Assembly: GCF_900130065.1 (NCBI RefSeq)
Contig: NZ_FQXV01000014.1
Coordinates: forward strand, 62,001 to 126,000
Reading direction: 5' to 3'
Length of the DNA stretch: 64,000 nt
Source: Sporobacter termitidis DSM 10068
GTDB taxonomy: Bacteria; Bacillota; Clostridia; Oscillospirales; Oscillospiraceae
Of this stretch, positions 16,966-25,958 are shown piece after piece. The position numbers and the translations under genes were made by a program. Below the pieces are notes generated by a model. The model saw only the letters and a program-made list of their open reading frames with translations. It was not told the DNA's origin and made no database searches. Every line of letters begins with the position of its first letter. Positions within the stretch are counted from its first letter, which is position 1.

Positions 16966-17126
16966 GGGTATGTACCACCTTAACAAAATTTCTGACTAAA
17001 TCGTTTACAGATGTTATCCCATATTATTTATCCGTGCCGAAAATTGTCGAAACTTATATGTTTTCTCGTAGTAAACCAAGATTCACAGACGGCAGAATCG
17101 GTTTCGGAAATCGGGTTGTCCTTAAC

Positions 17127-17175
17127 AAAAAAACTCCTTTCCGGTTAAGCCCGAGGCTCTTAACCAAAAAAGGAG
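17127..17175 (-). terminator. Intrinsic terminator after the histidine kinase gene
   Basis: On the minus strand CTCCTTTTTTGGTTAAG (17159-17175) pairs with CTTAACCGGAAAGGAG (17134-17149), and a run of seven T follows (17127-17133). The long stem and clean T-run make this one of the best terminators in the window. Confidence 0.88.
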
Positions 17176-17208
17176 CGTTTCCGGCACATATGAAGCTTCA
17201 GGACCAGC

Positions 17209-18483
17209 TCAAACGAACAGCATCAGGCTTGCCGAAAAAAGGTTATCCGTGTGCTCGATTTCGAGGGTTCCGTCGTATTTTTCCAGGACTGTTCTTACAT
17301 TATTCAGCCCGATCCCATGGTCCTCCGTGTCGGGGTGCAGCGTGACCAGCTTATTATTTTCGTATTTGATTTCACCATTGAAAGGGTTGTCGATTTTAAT
17401 GAGCAGCCGACCTTTATCATATCTTATTTTCAGGTCGATGAATTTATCTTTTTGCAGCTTTTTCGCGGCGTTGATGGCGTTGTCTAAAATATTCCCCAAT
17501 ATCGTGGTCATATCAAAGGAATTGACCTGGAGATTTTCCGGAATACTCAGGCCCACGTTGATCTTGATGTCGTGCTGCGCCGCTTCCTGCGTTTTATAAT
17601 TAAGAATACTGTCGATAACCAAATTACCGGAGTTATGAGGCTCCCTGACACTTTTATAGACATCTATGATCTTGTCTATATAGCCTGCTGCTTCCTCCTG
17701 TTCATTTTTCTGCATCAGCGCCGAAATCACGGATAAATGGTTCTTGAAATCATGCTTTTCCGCGTTTCTGAGCTTTATGGATTCATTCATGAGCTCGAAC
17801 TGATGGACATAGTATTCGTTTTGCTTTTTTATGATCAGATGCTGGTATTTATCCGCATACTCCGCGGATATTTCAACATATAAAAGGAGCACGGCAATAT
17901 TGATGATCAATATAATCATAATGAGAACGATGGTTTTTTGTACGCCGATATTAAAATGCAGGAAAATGATGATGGCGCACAGCGAAACGATTGGAACGAG
18001 AGTTATCCTGAACCGCAATAAGCTCGGCAGGTATACGTCATTTCTTTTGTTTAAAAAAATGGCTAAAATATAAGCCGCGATATACTCCGTCAGCTTGACG
18101 ACGACGGCCTGCCAGACAGCCCCCTCCGAAAAGGATCTGGCACGTACCGACGACGTGTGCGCGAAAATCATGAAATATGCAAATTCGATGCATGTCAGTA
18201 TCAGACAATATAAAACGGAGGCTAAAATTCTCTTTGTGAAACAGGCGCGGTACAAAAAAGTTATTCCGGTACAAATGACGATGTTGTACGCTATTAAAAC
18301 AAGCGGAATATTGAAAAATAAATAAAGAACGGATAATACCAGATAATAGCCCGTATAAGACAGCAGCGTTATTCCCTTGCGCACATAAGGGGCGCCGAAC
18401 AGATACGTCATATATTTATAATATACATAAGTATCCGGGATCATCAGCAGAAGAACCCCAAATTGAATATTCGATAATTGCAT
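17209..18483 (-). CDS. AgrC-like sensor histidine kinase (GHKL ATPase)
   Basis: 424-residue membrane kinase. The first 205 residues carry about six hydrophobic segments (for example ITLLSYTGYYLVLSVLYLFF and VLIMIILIINIAVLLLYV). Then comes the dimerisation/phosphoacceptor region with NAEKHDFKNHLSVI, where the His is the likely phospho-site of the HPK10 type. A GHKL ATPase domain follows, with ILGNILDNAINAAKK (N box) and DHGIGLNNVRTVLEKYDG (G box). The start is the ATG at 18483, one base past the regulator's stop and after AAAGGAAAG. It pairs with the LytTR regulator. No AgrB or AgrD gene is adjacent. Confidence 0.9.
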   Translation of the reverse strand: MQLSNIQFGVLLLMIPDTYVYYKYMTYLFGAPYVRKGITLLSYTGYYLVLSVLYLFFNIPLVLIAYNIVICTGITFLYRACFTKRILASVLYCLILTCIEFAYFMIFAHTSSVRARSFSEGAVWQAVVVKLTEYIAAYILAIFLNKRNDVYLPSLLRFRITLVPIVSLCAIIIFLHFNIGVQKTIVLIMIILIINIAVLLLYVEISAEYADKYQHLIIKKQNEYYVHQFELMNESIKLRNAEKHDFKNHLSVISALMQKNEQEEAAGYIDKIIDVYKSVREPHNSGNLVIDSILNYKTQEAAQHDIKINVGLSIPENLQVNSFDMTTILGNILDNAINAAKKLQKDKFIDLKIRYDKGRLLIKIDNPFNGEIKYENNKLVTLHPDTEDHGIGLNNVRTVLEKYDGTLEIEHTDNLFSASLMLFV

Positions 18484-18484
18484 C

Positions 18485-19201
18485 TTATCTTTCCTTTTCA
18501 ATTTTAATCTGCAGGTCCCTTACTTCTTTCCGCTTTGACTGGCTGATCGGCAGCACGGTTTTATCCGACATCACCAAATGATCATAGCTGAACTCAATAA
18601 CATGGTTATAGTTAATCAGGTACGACTTGTGTATATAAAAAAAACGGCATGCCTGCAGCTGAGAAAATATGGCTGACAGCGAGCCGTAAAAAACGACCGC
18701 CTCCGCCGACGCCGTCATCTTCACCTGCCTGTTGATGCTTTCAAAGTACAGGATATCCTCAATCAGTTTTTTCTTTGTGACATGGCCTTGCTTATAAGTA
18801 AAGTACTTACATTTCTTTGCGGACAGCTCCATCCCTTTTTTAAGCACATTGATGACTTTATCGGACTCAAGGGGCTTTATCAGAAAATTCAGGGGCCTGA
18901 TGTTAAACAATTCTATCGCGTAGCTCTGGTTTCCGGATATATACACGATCTGCATGGTTTCATTGCCAAGCTCGTTGCGTATTTTTTCGCCTATCTCAAC
19001 ACCGTTCAGCTGTTTGAATTCGATATCCAGAAATAAAATATCGTATTCGGCGCCGGAACGCAGAAATTTACACAATTCTTCTCCGGAGCAGTATACATCG
19101 ATTTCCATTTCCTCGGATATTGATTTGCCGTAATCCATAATCATCCGCTCGACCTGCGCGCAGATCGTCATTTCATCATCGCATATAGCGACGCGATACA
19201 T
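18485..19201 (-). CDS. LytTR-family response regulator (AgrA-like)
   Basis: 238-residue transcription regulator. The receiver domain has the acidic pocket CDDE, phospho-acceptor D59 in ILFLDIEF, and a lysine in FLIKPLES. The LytTR DNA-binding domain from about residue 140 includes EDILYFESINRQV, FYIHKSYLINYNHV and LPISQSKRKEVRD. It is transcribed just ahead of its histidine kinase. The AGGGTG Shine-Dalgarno precedes the ATG at 19201. Targets are unknown; the neighbouring MFS genes are candidates by position only. Confidence 0.92.
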   Translation of the reverse strand: MYRVAICDDEMTICAQVERMIMDYGKSISEEMEIDVYCSGEELCKFLRSGAEYDILFLDIEFKQLNGVEIGEKIRNELGNETMQIVYISGNQSYAIELFNIRPLNFLIKPLESDKVINVLKKGMELSAKKCKYFTYKQGHVTKKKLIEDILYFESINRQVKMTASAEAVVFYGSLSAIFSQLQACRFFYIHKSYLINYNHVIEFSYDHLVMSDKTVLPISQSKRKEVRDLQIKIEKER

Positions 19202-19259
19202 TTTGTGTCACCCTTTTCAATATTTTCTAAAAACCCTCATTCTATTAATCGACACAAAA

Positions 19260-19288
19260 GGGCGGCATCTGCAATGCCGCCCTTTTTT
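19260..19288. terminator. Bidirectional terminator between the first MFS gene and the regulator
   Basis: GGGCGGCAT (19260-19268) and ATGCCGCCC (19274-19282) form a perfect 9-bp stem with a 5-base loop. T6 follows on the plus strand and TTTTG on the minus strand. It most likely ends the minus-strand MFS transcript. Confidence 0.82.
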
Positions 19289-19327
19289 ATAGCATTATTA
19301 ATCTGCGGGGCACAGGGGCTTGGCGGA

Positions 19328-20575
19328 TCAGTTCGCCGGTTCCGCCGAGCTTCTTCCTTCCCGCTCCTTCCGGGACCGGTAAAGCGTCGTGCCCACGAGG
19401 ACGACGCCGAAGAAAAGGGACACAATGCCGACGAATTCATAGCGGAAGCTCGTCGAATCTCCGCCTAGGGCCGTCGTCAGCGTTGTAAACACGCCGGGCG
19501 AGAAGAAGCTGCCGAGGCCGGGGAAAATCGTGTTGACGATGGCCGTAGCCGCGGCGGAATTGGCGGCGTTGACGCGGCTGGAGGTGGAGAACAGCGTTTG
19601 CGGGACGATGATGCTGATGGCCGTGCCGGTGATGAAGATGCCGATGAAATCCAGGGCCAGATAGCGCTGCCCGAGATTGATGATCGTATACCCCACGAAG
19701 ACGATAACAAATGCCAGGGCGAGAGAATAGTCCCTGAGCTTTGCCGAGACCTTGTTGAACAGAAGGCCCATACAGACGCCGCCCGCCATCTGGACGCCTA
19801 TGGCGATGCCGGCCGTGGCGGTATTGCCGACGTTGGCGGCCTGCAGGTGGCTGGAAATGTTTGTGCCGCAGACCGTGTAAATCATCAGGAAGATAAACGT
19901 GATGACGGCGTAATAAAAGATATCGAGCGGAATGGCCGCCCCACGGCGCTTTCTCCCGCTCTGGCCCGCCGGGTCAGCGGCAGGGGCCGCCGCTTTTTCT
20001 TTTTTGTCGTTGGGGATACCGATAAAGCAGAAGATCACGATCGGCACGCCGATCAGCAGCATCAGATAGCCGCCAAACCACACGAGACTGGCAAGCATCC
20101 CGCCGCCGACACTCATGATGATACCGCCCAGATTGATGAACGACGACTGGGCGCCGACGCTCATCCGGCACTCTTCCTCGTTGAAGTTGTCGAACATGAT
20201 GCTCGCAGAGGTCGGGATGTAAAAGCCCATGCCCGTGCCGATCAGGATGCTGTACATGCACAGATGCCAGAACTGGGTGTGAAAGAGCATCGCCACCAAG
20301 CTCGTGACGGTGATGAACCCGAGGCCGATGACGACGCAGGCTTTTTTGGATACCCACCCTTTTCCGGTGATGAACGATGAAACAAGGGAAAACACAATGG
20401 AAAACAGGCTTGGGAGCGTCAGCGCCGTCTGGATGACGGACAGGGGGTACTGGGGAAAGACCTCCGTCTGTATCCGCGCGATGCCGGGCGTCAGCGCGAA
20501 CTGCACCATCTGCATGAGCGCCGCGGCCATCACCGTTAAAAAAATGGTCCTGTTGCGCCTGGACATTTTTGCCAT
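19328..20575 (-). CDS. MFS transporter, paralog 1
   Basis: 415-residue transporter with twelve predicted membrane helices. It shares a clear block with the other three MFS genes of this cluster: LLHTQFWHLCMYSILIGTGM, then a MFDNFNEEE loop and SFINLGGIIMS. A longer central loop (about residues 195-215) is basic and Ala/Pro-rich. The ATG at 20575 follows GAGGAGGG; the frame extends upstream from a TTG at 20668 but runs through a leader hairpin. Substrate unknown. Confidence 0.88.
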   Translation of the reverse strand: MAKMSRRNRTIFLTVMAAALMQMVQFALTPGIARIQTEVFPQYPLSVIQTALTLPSLFSIVFSLVSSFITGKGWVSKKACVVIGLGFITVTSLVAMLFHTQFWHLCMYSILIGTGMGFYIPTSASIMFDNFNEEECRMSVGAQSSFINLGGIIMSVGGGMLASLVWFGGYLMLLIGVPIVIFCFIGIPNDKKEKAAAPAADPAGQSGRKRRGAAIPLDIFYYAVITFIFLMIYTVCGTNISSHLQAANVGNTATAGIAIGVQMAGGVCMGLLFNKVSAKLRDYSLALAFVIVFVGYTIINLGQRYLALDFIGIFITGTAISIIVPQTLFSTSSRVNAANSAAATAIVNTIFPGLGSFFSPGVFTTLTTALGGDSTSFRYEFVGIVSLFFGVVLVGTTLYRSRKEREGRSSAEPAN

Positions 20576-20588
20576 GAAGGCCCTCCTC

Positions 20589-20633
20589 AAAAAAACGGGC
20601 ACAGCCCTCCGCTCCGCGCATCGTCGCTGTGCC
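20589..20633 (-). promoter_or_regulatory. Terminator-like leader hairpin of MFS paralog 1
   Basis: On the minus strand GGCACAGC (20626-20633) pairs with GCTGTGCC (20598-20605) across a 20-base loop, then CG and seven T. GAGGAGGG and the start codon follow at once. A separate terminator of the upstream gene already lies at 20718-20750, so this second T-tailed hairpin belongs to the leader and could attenuate transcription or mask the ribosome-binding site. Confidence 0.6.
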
Positions 20634-20717
20634 TGCCGCAGCCTTATGGCTGCTTTGTTACAATCCAATTGGCCTTATTATATATGACAGGGTCATAAAA
20701 ATCCATAGGTGATTCAT

Positions 20718-20750
20718 AAAAAAACGGCAGGGGCTGCCTGCCGTTTTTTT
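20718..20750 (-). terminator. Intrinsic terminator after MFS paralog 2
   Basis: Arms AAAAAAACGGCAGG and CCTGCCGTTTTTTT enclose a GGCTG-type loop. T-runs exist on both strands. It lies 10 bp past the stop codon of the minus-strand MFS gene. Confidence 0.85.
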
Positions 20751-20759
20751 GCCGTGCTC

Positions 20760-21974
20760 TTATTCTTTGGCCGACAGCGGCGACGAGTGCGCGCGTTTCT
20801 CCAGGCGCATCGTGTTCAGCGCGATGGCGACGCCCACCACCAGGGCCGCAATGGCGACAAACTGATATCTGAAATTCGTGGACGCGCCGCCCAGCCACAT
20901 CGTCAGGTTGGTGAACACCACCGGCGACAGGAACGCGCCGGCGCCCGGAGCGATGCAGGAGACGATCGTCGTGGCCGCCGAGGAGTTCGACGGGTCCACG
21001 CACCGGGAGACGGCGAACATGCACTGGGGCACCATCATACTCAGCGACGAGCCGACGATAAACATGCCGACAAAGACGGCTGTCAGCGAGGCGTGGCCGA
21101 GATTAAGGACCGTCAGCCCGACGAAGATGGCGAGAAACGCGAAAAGGATCGTGTAATCCCGGAACTTTGCCGAGAGCTTGCTGAAGACGAGGCCCGAGGC
21201 GACGCCGCCGGCCATCTGGACCGCGGAGGCCAGCCCGGCCGTGGCCGCGTTGCCGATGCTGTTTTCCGCCAGATGCGTCGACGCGTTATTGCCGCAGACG
21301 TTGTAAATCATCATGAAAAGGAACAGCAGCACGCCGTAATACGCGACCTCGCCCGGCAGCTTTGATCTTTTGCGCGGCACGCCGTTATCGTCCCCCGCCG
21401 CGGTTTTCTTGCCGGGCAGCGTGACGGCCGCCAGGACCGCCACCGGGATCATCAGCAGAAACGCCAGATAACCGCCATACCAGACAAGCGTCGTCAAAAC
21501 GCCGCCGACGGCGCTCATCACGATGCCGCCGATATTGGTAAAGGACGTCTGGTATCCGGTGACCTTTTGCAGCTCCTCCTCATTGAGCGCGTCGAACATG
21601 ATGCTTGCCGTGGCGGGGATGAAAAAGCCCATGGACAGCCCGAGCATGACGGAAAACGCGCACAGGTGCCAGAACTGCGTGTGCAGTAAAATGGCCGCGA
21701 CGCTTGTGAGGATCGCTATGACCAGGCCGGAGAGGACGGCTGTCTTCTTGGAGATCAGCCGGCGGCCGATCAAAACCGCCGAGAGCAGCGACGAAACCAT
21801 GGAGATCAGGCTTGACAGCGAAACCGCCGTCTGGATTTCGGAAAGAGACCGGTCTGAAAAGACCTGCGCCATACCGGCGATCGCCGGCATCAGCGCCATG
21901 AAAGGCATCTGGATCACCGAGATGCAGAGAATGGTGATAACCAGCAGCTTTTTTTGCTTGGACATGTTGGCCAT
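20760..21974 (-). CDS. MFS transporter, paralog 2
   Basis: 404-residue, twelve-helix transporter, the closest of the set to paralog 1. It opens MANMSKQKKLLVITILC and shares LLHTQFWHLCAFSVMLGLSM, SFTNIGGIVMS, TTLVWYGGYLAFLL and the second-half PQCMFAVSRCVDPSNSSAAT. The ATG at 21974 follows AGGAGG. A T-tailed hairpin lies directly upstream. It is the first gene on this strand after the oppositely oriented aldo/keto reductase, so its own promoter should lie in 22032-22249. Substrate unknown. Confidence 0.88.
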   Translation of the reverse strand: MANMSKQKKLLVITILCISVIQMPFMALMPAIAGMAQVFSDRSLSEIQTAVSLSSLISMVSSLLSAVLIGRRLISKKTAVLSGLVIAILTSVAAILLHTQFWHLCAFSVMLGLSMGFFIPATASIMFDALNEEELQKVTGYQTSFTNIGGIVMSAVGGVLTTLVWYGGYLAFLLMIPVAVLAAVTLPGKKTAAGDDNGVPRKRSKLPGEVAYYGVLLFLFMMIYNVCGNNASTHLAENSIGNAATAGLASAVQMAGGVASGLVFSKLSAKFRDYTILFAFLAIFVGLTVLNLGHASLTAVFVGMFIVGSSLSMMVPQCMFAVSRCVDPSNSSAATTIVSCIAPGAGAFLSPVVFTNLTMWLGGASTNFRYQFVAIAALVVGVAIALNTMRLEKRAHSSPLSAKE

Positions 21975-21987
21975 GCGCGTGCCTCCT

Positions 21988-22031
21988 AAAAAATAGACAC
22001 AGCCACGCGACCGATTCTTTCGTGGCTGTGT
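21988..22031 (-). promoter_or_regulatory. Terminator-like leader hairpin of MFS paralog 2
   Basis: On the minus strand ACACAGCCACG (22021-22031) pairs perfectly with CGTGGCTGTGT (21997-22007) around a 13-base loop, followed by CTA and six T, then AGGAGG and the start codon. The next gene upstream faces the other way, so this cannot be the end of an earlier transcript. It has the same CACAGC...GCTGTG arms as the paralog 1 leader. Confidence 0.68.
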
Positions 22032-22249
22032 GCTCGGCGAAAAGAACTATGCGGATTCGACTTAATACGATATTTCTCTATATTTTATTATAATGACTCT
22101 ACCGCACGCCATCTATGCACTATTTACACAATTATATGACGTGTTTTGTCTATTTTTCTGGGGCCCTTGTGACATACGGCGGATAGGTTGATTTTTACAG
22201 GGGCGCGGCGTTACAATATCGGAAAACAAACAAAAGGACGGCGACGACA

Positions 22250-23263
22250 GTGGCGCAGATGACATTAGGAAAAACAGGCATCACGGTAAACAAAAACGGC
22301 TTCGGGGCGCTGCCTATCCAACGGATCGGCAGGGACGAGGCGGCACGGCTCCTGCATAAAGCCTTTGACAACGGCATCACCTTTTTCGATACGGCGCGTT
22401 TTTACACCGACAGCGAGGAAAAAATCGGATACGCCCTCAGCGGCGTCCGGGACAGGATTTTCATCGCCACGAAGACGATGTCGGCGAAGGTCGAGGAGTT
22501 CTGGTCGCAGCTGCACACTTCTCTGAAGCTTTTGAAGACGGACTATATCGACGTCTACCAGTTCCACAACCCCGCCTTCTGCCCAAAGCCGGGCGACGGG
22601 ACGGGGTTTTACGAGGCGATGCTGGAGGCGAAGGCCCAGGGCAAGATCCGCCGCATCGGCATCACCAACCACCGGCTGGCTCTGGCCAGGGAGGCCGCCG
22701 AGTCCGGGCTGTATGAAACGATCCAGTATCCCTTCTCCTTCCTCGCCACCGACGAGGAGATCGCTTTTGTAAACCGATGCCGGGAGCTGGGTATCGGGCT
22801 CATCGCCATGAAGGCGCTTTCCGGCGGACTTATCACAAACTCCGCCGCCGCATACGCCTTTTTGAACCAGTTCGACAACGTCCTGCCGATTTGGGGCATC
22901 CAGCGGGAGCGCGAGCTGGACGAATTCCTCGCCTACGACAAAAACCCGCCCGCCCTGGACGAGAAGATGCGCGCGGTGATCGCGCAGGACAAGGCGGCGC
23001 TGGGGAGCTCCTTCTGCCGGGGCTGCGGCTATTGCCTGCCCTGCCCGAAGAATATCGAAATCCCCACCTGCGCCCGCATGTCGCTCCTGATCCGCCGGGC
23101 GCCGGCGGCCGCTTATCTCAGCGAGGAATGGCAGGGAAACATGCGGCGCATCGAGGAGTGCGTCCACTGCGACCACTGCAAAAACCACTGCCCCTACGGC
23201 CTCGACACCCCCGCTCTCCTGGCCGAAAACCTGAAGGATTACAGGACGTTTATCACAAAATAA
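22250..23263 (+). CDS. Aldo/keto reductase with C-terminal [4Fe-4S] domain
   Basis: 337-residue fusion. Residues 1-250 are an aldo/keto reductase barrel: GFGALPIQR, FFDTARFYTDSEEKIGYAL with the catalytic Asp and Tyr, IFIATKT (Lys), and DVYQFHNP. The last 85 residues carry CRGCGYCLPCP and CVHCDHCKNHCP, as in the ferredoxin-fused clostridial members. It starts at a GTG (22250) with AGGA upstream. It stands alone on the plus strand inside the minus-strand MFS cluster, ending at a bidirectional terminator. A reduced or transported compound shared with the MFS proteins is only a guess. Confidence 0.92.
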   Translation: MAQMTLGKTGITVNKNGFGALPIQRIGRDEAARLLHKAFDNGITFFDTARFYTDSEEKIGYALSGVRDRIFIATKTMSAKVEEFWSQLHTSLKLLKTDYIDVYQFHNPAFCPKPGDGTGFYEAMLEAKAQGKIRRIGITNHRLALAREAAESGLYETIQYPFSFLATDEEIAFVNRCRELGIGLIAMKALSGGLITNSAAAYAFLNQFDNVLPIWGIQRERELDEFLAYDKNPPALDEKMRAVIAQDKAALGSSFCRGCGYCLPCPKNIEIPTCARMSLLIRRAPAAAYLSEEWQGNMRRIEECVHCDHCKNHCPYGLDTPALLAENLKDYRTFITK

Positions 23264-23276
23264 CGTATGGACACAG

Positions 23277-23308
23277 AAAGCCGGGCCGCAAATGCGGCCC
23301 GGCTTTTT
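23277..23308. terminator. Bidirectional terminator between aldo/keto reductase and MFS paralog 3
   Basis: AAAGCCGGGCCGCA (23277-23290) pairs perfectly with TGCGGCCCGGCTTT around two A, with TT following. It serves convergent genes on both strands. Confidence 0.9.
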
Positions 23309-23324
23309 ACGGTTTAAATTCGTG

Positions 23325-24539
23325 CTATTGTGCCGGCTTAGCCGGCCAGCGCTTTTCCCGACGGCGGGTGTTGAAGAGGTAGATAACGCCGGCCATGAGG
23401 GCGACGAGGCCCACAAACTGATAGCGGAACGAGGTGGAGTCCCGGACGAGAGCCTGGGTGATGTTCGTGAAGACGACGGGCGACAGAAAGCCGCCGGAGC
23501 CGGGCGCGACGCAGGACAAAAAGGTTGCCGCCAGGGCGGAGTTCGTGGGGTCGACGACATTGGAGGACGAGAAGATGCACTGCGGCAGGCAGAGGCTCGA
23601 CGATATGCCGATCAGAAAGACGGCGACGAAAATGACGGGCAGCGAGGCATCGAAGAGGTTCAGCATCGTAAAGCCGGCAAACAGGAGGAGGAACGCGGCG
23701 GGGATCATATAGTCGCGCAGCCGCGCGGAGAGCCGGTCAAAGAAGATGCCGGAAAAAACGCCGCCCGCCATGGTGGCGGCGATGGCGACCCCGGCCGTGC
23801 CGGCGTTGCCCAGGTGATGGGACTCCAGATGGGTGGGCAGGTTGCTCATGGTCACATTGAACATCAGCGTGAACAGGAACAGCGTAACCGAATAGTAAAA
23901 GACGTCCGCCGGGAGCTTTGAGCGCCGCGCCGTTTCGGCCCGGCGGCCGCCGTTTGATAAGCCCTTATCCCGCGGCAGCGCGACGATCGACAGGACGGCC
24001 ACGGGCAGCATGACCAGCAGCATGATATAGCCGCCGTACCAGACGAGGGTGATGAGGAGGCCGCCGGCAACGCTCATCAGGATGCCGCCGAAATTGATGA
24101 ACGAGAACTGCAGGCCGCTGACGAGCTGGCGCTCCTTTTCGTCAAAGCTGTCAAGCATGATGCTCTGGGAGGCCGGGACGAAAAAACCAAGGCCAAGGCC
24201 GATGAAAACGCTGAACAGGATCAGCTGCCAGAACTGCGTGTGTAGGACCAGGGCAAGGAGCCCCGTGACGGCAACGATGAAGAGGCCGGTCACGGCGAGG
24301 CTCTTTTTTGTCGCCAGCCTGCCGCCCACGAGGATGGAGGACAGGACGCCGGCCACAACGCTCAAAAGATTCGGCAGCGATATGACGGTCTGGATGGCGG
24401 AGAGCGACCGGTCGGTAAAGACATGCTTCTGGATCGTGTCGATGCCAGAGGAGAGCGCGAAATGGGGCATCTGGAACATGAAAATCAAAAATAAGGTCCA
24501 CATGAGAAGGCGCTTGCTTTTGGCGACGGATTTAAACAT
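23325..24539 (-). CDS. MFS transporter, paralog 3
   Basis: 404-residue twelve-helix transporter opening MFKSVAKSKRLLMWTLFLIF. It has the shared block VLHTQFWQLILFSVFIGLGL, SFINFGGILMS, ITLVWYGGYIMLL and, in the second half, LPQCIFSSSNVVDPTNSALA. The ATG at 24539 follows GGGGGTAATTC. It lies 66 bp past the stop of paralog 4 on the same strand with no clear terminator between, so the two are probably cotranscribed. No T-tailed leader hairpin is seen here, only a GC-rich GGCGCCCGGCGCGCC. Confidence 0.88.
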   Translation of the reverse strand: MFKSVAKSKRLLMWTLFLIFMFQMPHFALSSGIDTIQKHVFTDRSLSAIQTVISLPNLLSVVAGVLSSILVGGRLATKKSLAVTGLFIVAVTGLLALVLHTQFWQLILFSVFIGLGLGFFVPASQSIMLDSFDEKERQLVSGLQFSFINFGGILMSVAGGLLITLVWYGGYIMLLVMLPVAVLSIVALPRDKGLSNGGRRAETARRSKLPADVFYYSVTLFLFTLMFNVTMSNLPTHLESHHLGNAGTAGVAIAATMAGGVFSGIFFDRLSARLRDYMIPAAFLLLFAGFTMLNLFDASLPVIFVAVFLIGISSSLCLPQCIFSSSNVVDPTNSALAATFLSCVAPGSGGFLSPVVFTNITQALVRDSTSFRYQFVGLVALMAGVIYLFNTRRREKRWPAKPAQ

Positions 24540-24605
24540 GAATTACCCCCTGGCTTGTATTCGGCGCGCCGGGCGCCGCTTATTTTACATGCTGCGGGCC
24601 CGGAC

Positions 24606-25814
24606 TTATTTTGACGCCGCCGGGGCGGTTTTCGCCCGGCGCATGGTTAAAAACACGATAACGAGCCCGAAGACGAGCACCGTGGCCGCCACGAAGCCGT
24701 ATCTGTAAACGGTCAGGTCGCCGAAGAGCGCGATGGTCAGCCGGGTAAAGACCTGGGGCGATAAAAAGCCGCCCAGGCTCGGCGCCACGCTCAGGGCGAT
24801 CACGGTAGCCCAGGCCGAGGTGGATTTGTCCACAAGGGTGGACACGGCGAAGGTGCACCGGGGCAGCATCATGCTCAGGGACATGCCCGCCACGAAAACG
24901 CCGATAAGGATCATCACCAGCGACGACGCGAACAGGCTCACGATCAAAAACCCGGCAAACAGGGCGAAGCAGGCCACGGCCATGATTTTATCCCCGAGCC
25001 TTGCCGAGAGCTTGCCGAAGAACAGCCCGGAGATGACGCCGCCGCCCATCTGGACCGCCACGGCGATGCCGGCCATGGCCGCGTCGTCCACGTTCGGGAT
25101 ATTCTGGCGGATATGGGTGGAGATGTTGTTGCCGCCCACGCCGTAGATCGCCATGAAAATGCAGGCCAGCACCGCGTAGTAAATGACGCCCGGGTCCAGG
25201 CGGGACTTTTCCGTGCTCTCCCCCGAGCTTTTCGCCGAGGGCGACTTGTAGTTCGGCACCGTGAAAAGGGCGAGGATGGCCACCGGCAGGCCGATGAGGA
25301 GAATAAGATAGCCGCCGTACCACATCGCCGTGGCCAGCACGCCGCCCAGCAGGCCCATGGAGATGCCGCCGGCATTGATGCAGGAGGTCTGATAGCCGGC
25401 GATGGTTTGGCGCTGGTCGTCGGTAAAATTATCGAACAGGAGGCCAAAGGCGTTCGTCATGAACAGGCCGGTGGCGATGCCCAGGGTCACGCTCAGCAGG
25501 TAGAGGTTCCAGAACGCCGTATGCAGGAGCACGGCCAGAAGGCCCGTGAGCGAGAGCGTCAGGAGCCCCACCACCACGACGCCCTTTTTTGTGAAAACGC
25601 CCCGGTTGATGAGCACCGCCGCCAGGATCGACACCACGGGAGAGATCAGATTTGTCGACGCCAGCGCCGTCTGTACGTCGGCCAGCGTCCTGTCCGGGAA
25701 CGCCTTTGTCTGAATGAGGTTGATGGCCGGCGTCAGCGCCAGGGCCGGCATCTGAACGAGCGCGATGATCAGGATGGTCCACATGAGCAGGGTTTTCTTT
25801 TTATCGAGTTTCAA
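24606..25814 (-). CDS. MFS transporter, paralog 4
   Basis: 402-residue twelve-helix transporter, the most divergent of the four: LLHTAFWNLYLLSVTLGIAT, SCINAGGISMG, ATAMWYGGYLILLIG and LPRCTFAVSTLVDKSTSAWA. It appears to start at TTG (25814), six bases after GGGGAGGAC; no better ATG is available before the first helix. It is the promoter-proximal gene of the second MFS pair. Substrate unknown. Confidence 0.86.
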   Translation of the reverse strand: MKLDKKKTLLMWTILIIALVQMPALALTPAINLIQTKAFPDRTLADVQTALASTNLISPVVSILAAVLINRGVFTKKGVVVVGLLTLSLTGLLAVLLHTAFWNLYLLSVTLGIATGLFMTNAFGLLFDNFTDDQRQTIAGYQTSCINAGGISMGLLGGVLATAMWYGGYLILLIGLPVAILALFTVPNYKSPSAKSSGESTEKSRLDPGVIYYAVLACIFMAIYGVGGNNISTHIRQNIPNVDDAAMAGIAVAVQMGGGVISGLFFGKLSARLGDKIMAVACFALFAGFLIVSLFASSLVMILIGVFVAGMSLSMMLPRCTFAVSTLVDKSTSAWATVIALSVAPSLGGFLSPQVFTRLTIALFGDLTVYRYGFVAATVLVFGLVIVFLTMRRAKTAPAASK

Positions 25815-25928
25815 CGATTCGTCCTCCCCGGGTTCCAGGTCATTTAGGTAGCAGACGACCTATTTTAATACATCAATTGTATGTGATCCCGGCCGTGATT
25901 GCAATCGAACGGCGTTTGGAAAAGGCGA

Positions 25929-25958
25929 CAAAAAAAGCCCGCCTTTCCGGCGGACTTT
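25929..25958 (-). terminator. Intrinsic terminator at the end of the rluD-lspA-ileS run
   Basis: On the minus strand AAAGTCCGCC pairs with GGCGGGCTTT around GGAAA, followed by TTTTGTC. The stem begins inside the rluD stop codon region, closing the long minus-strand gene run. Confidence 0.85.
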
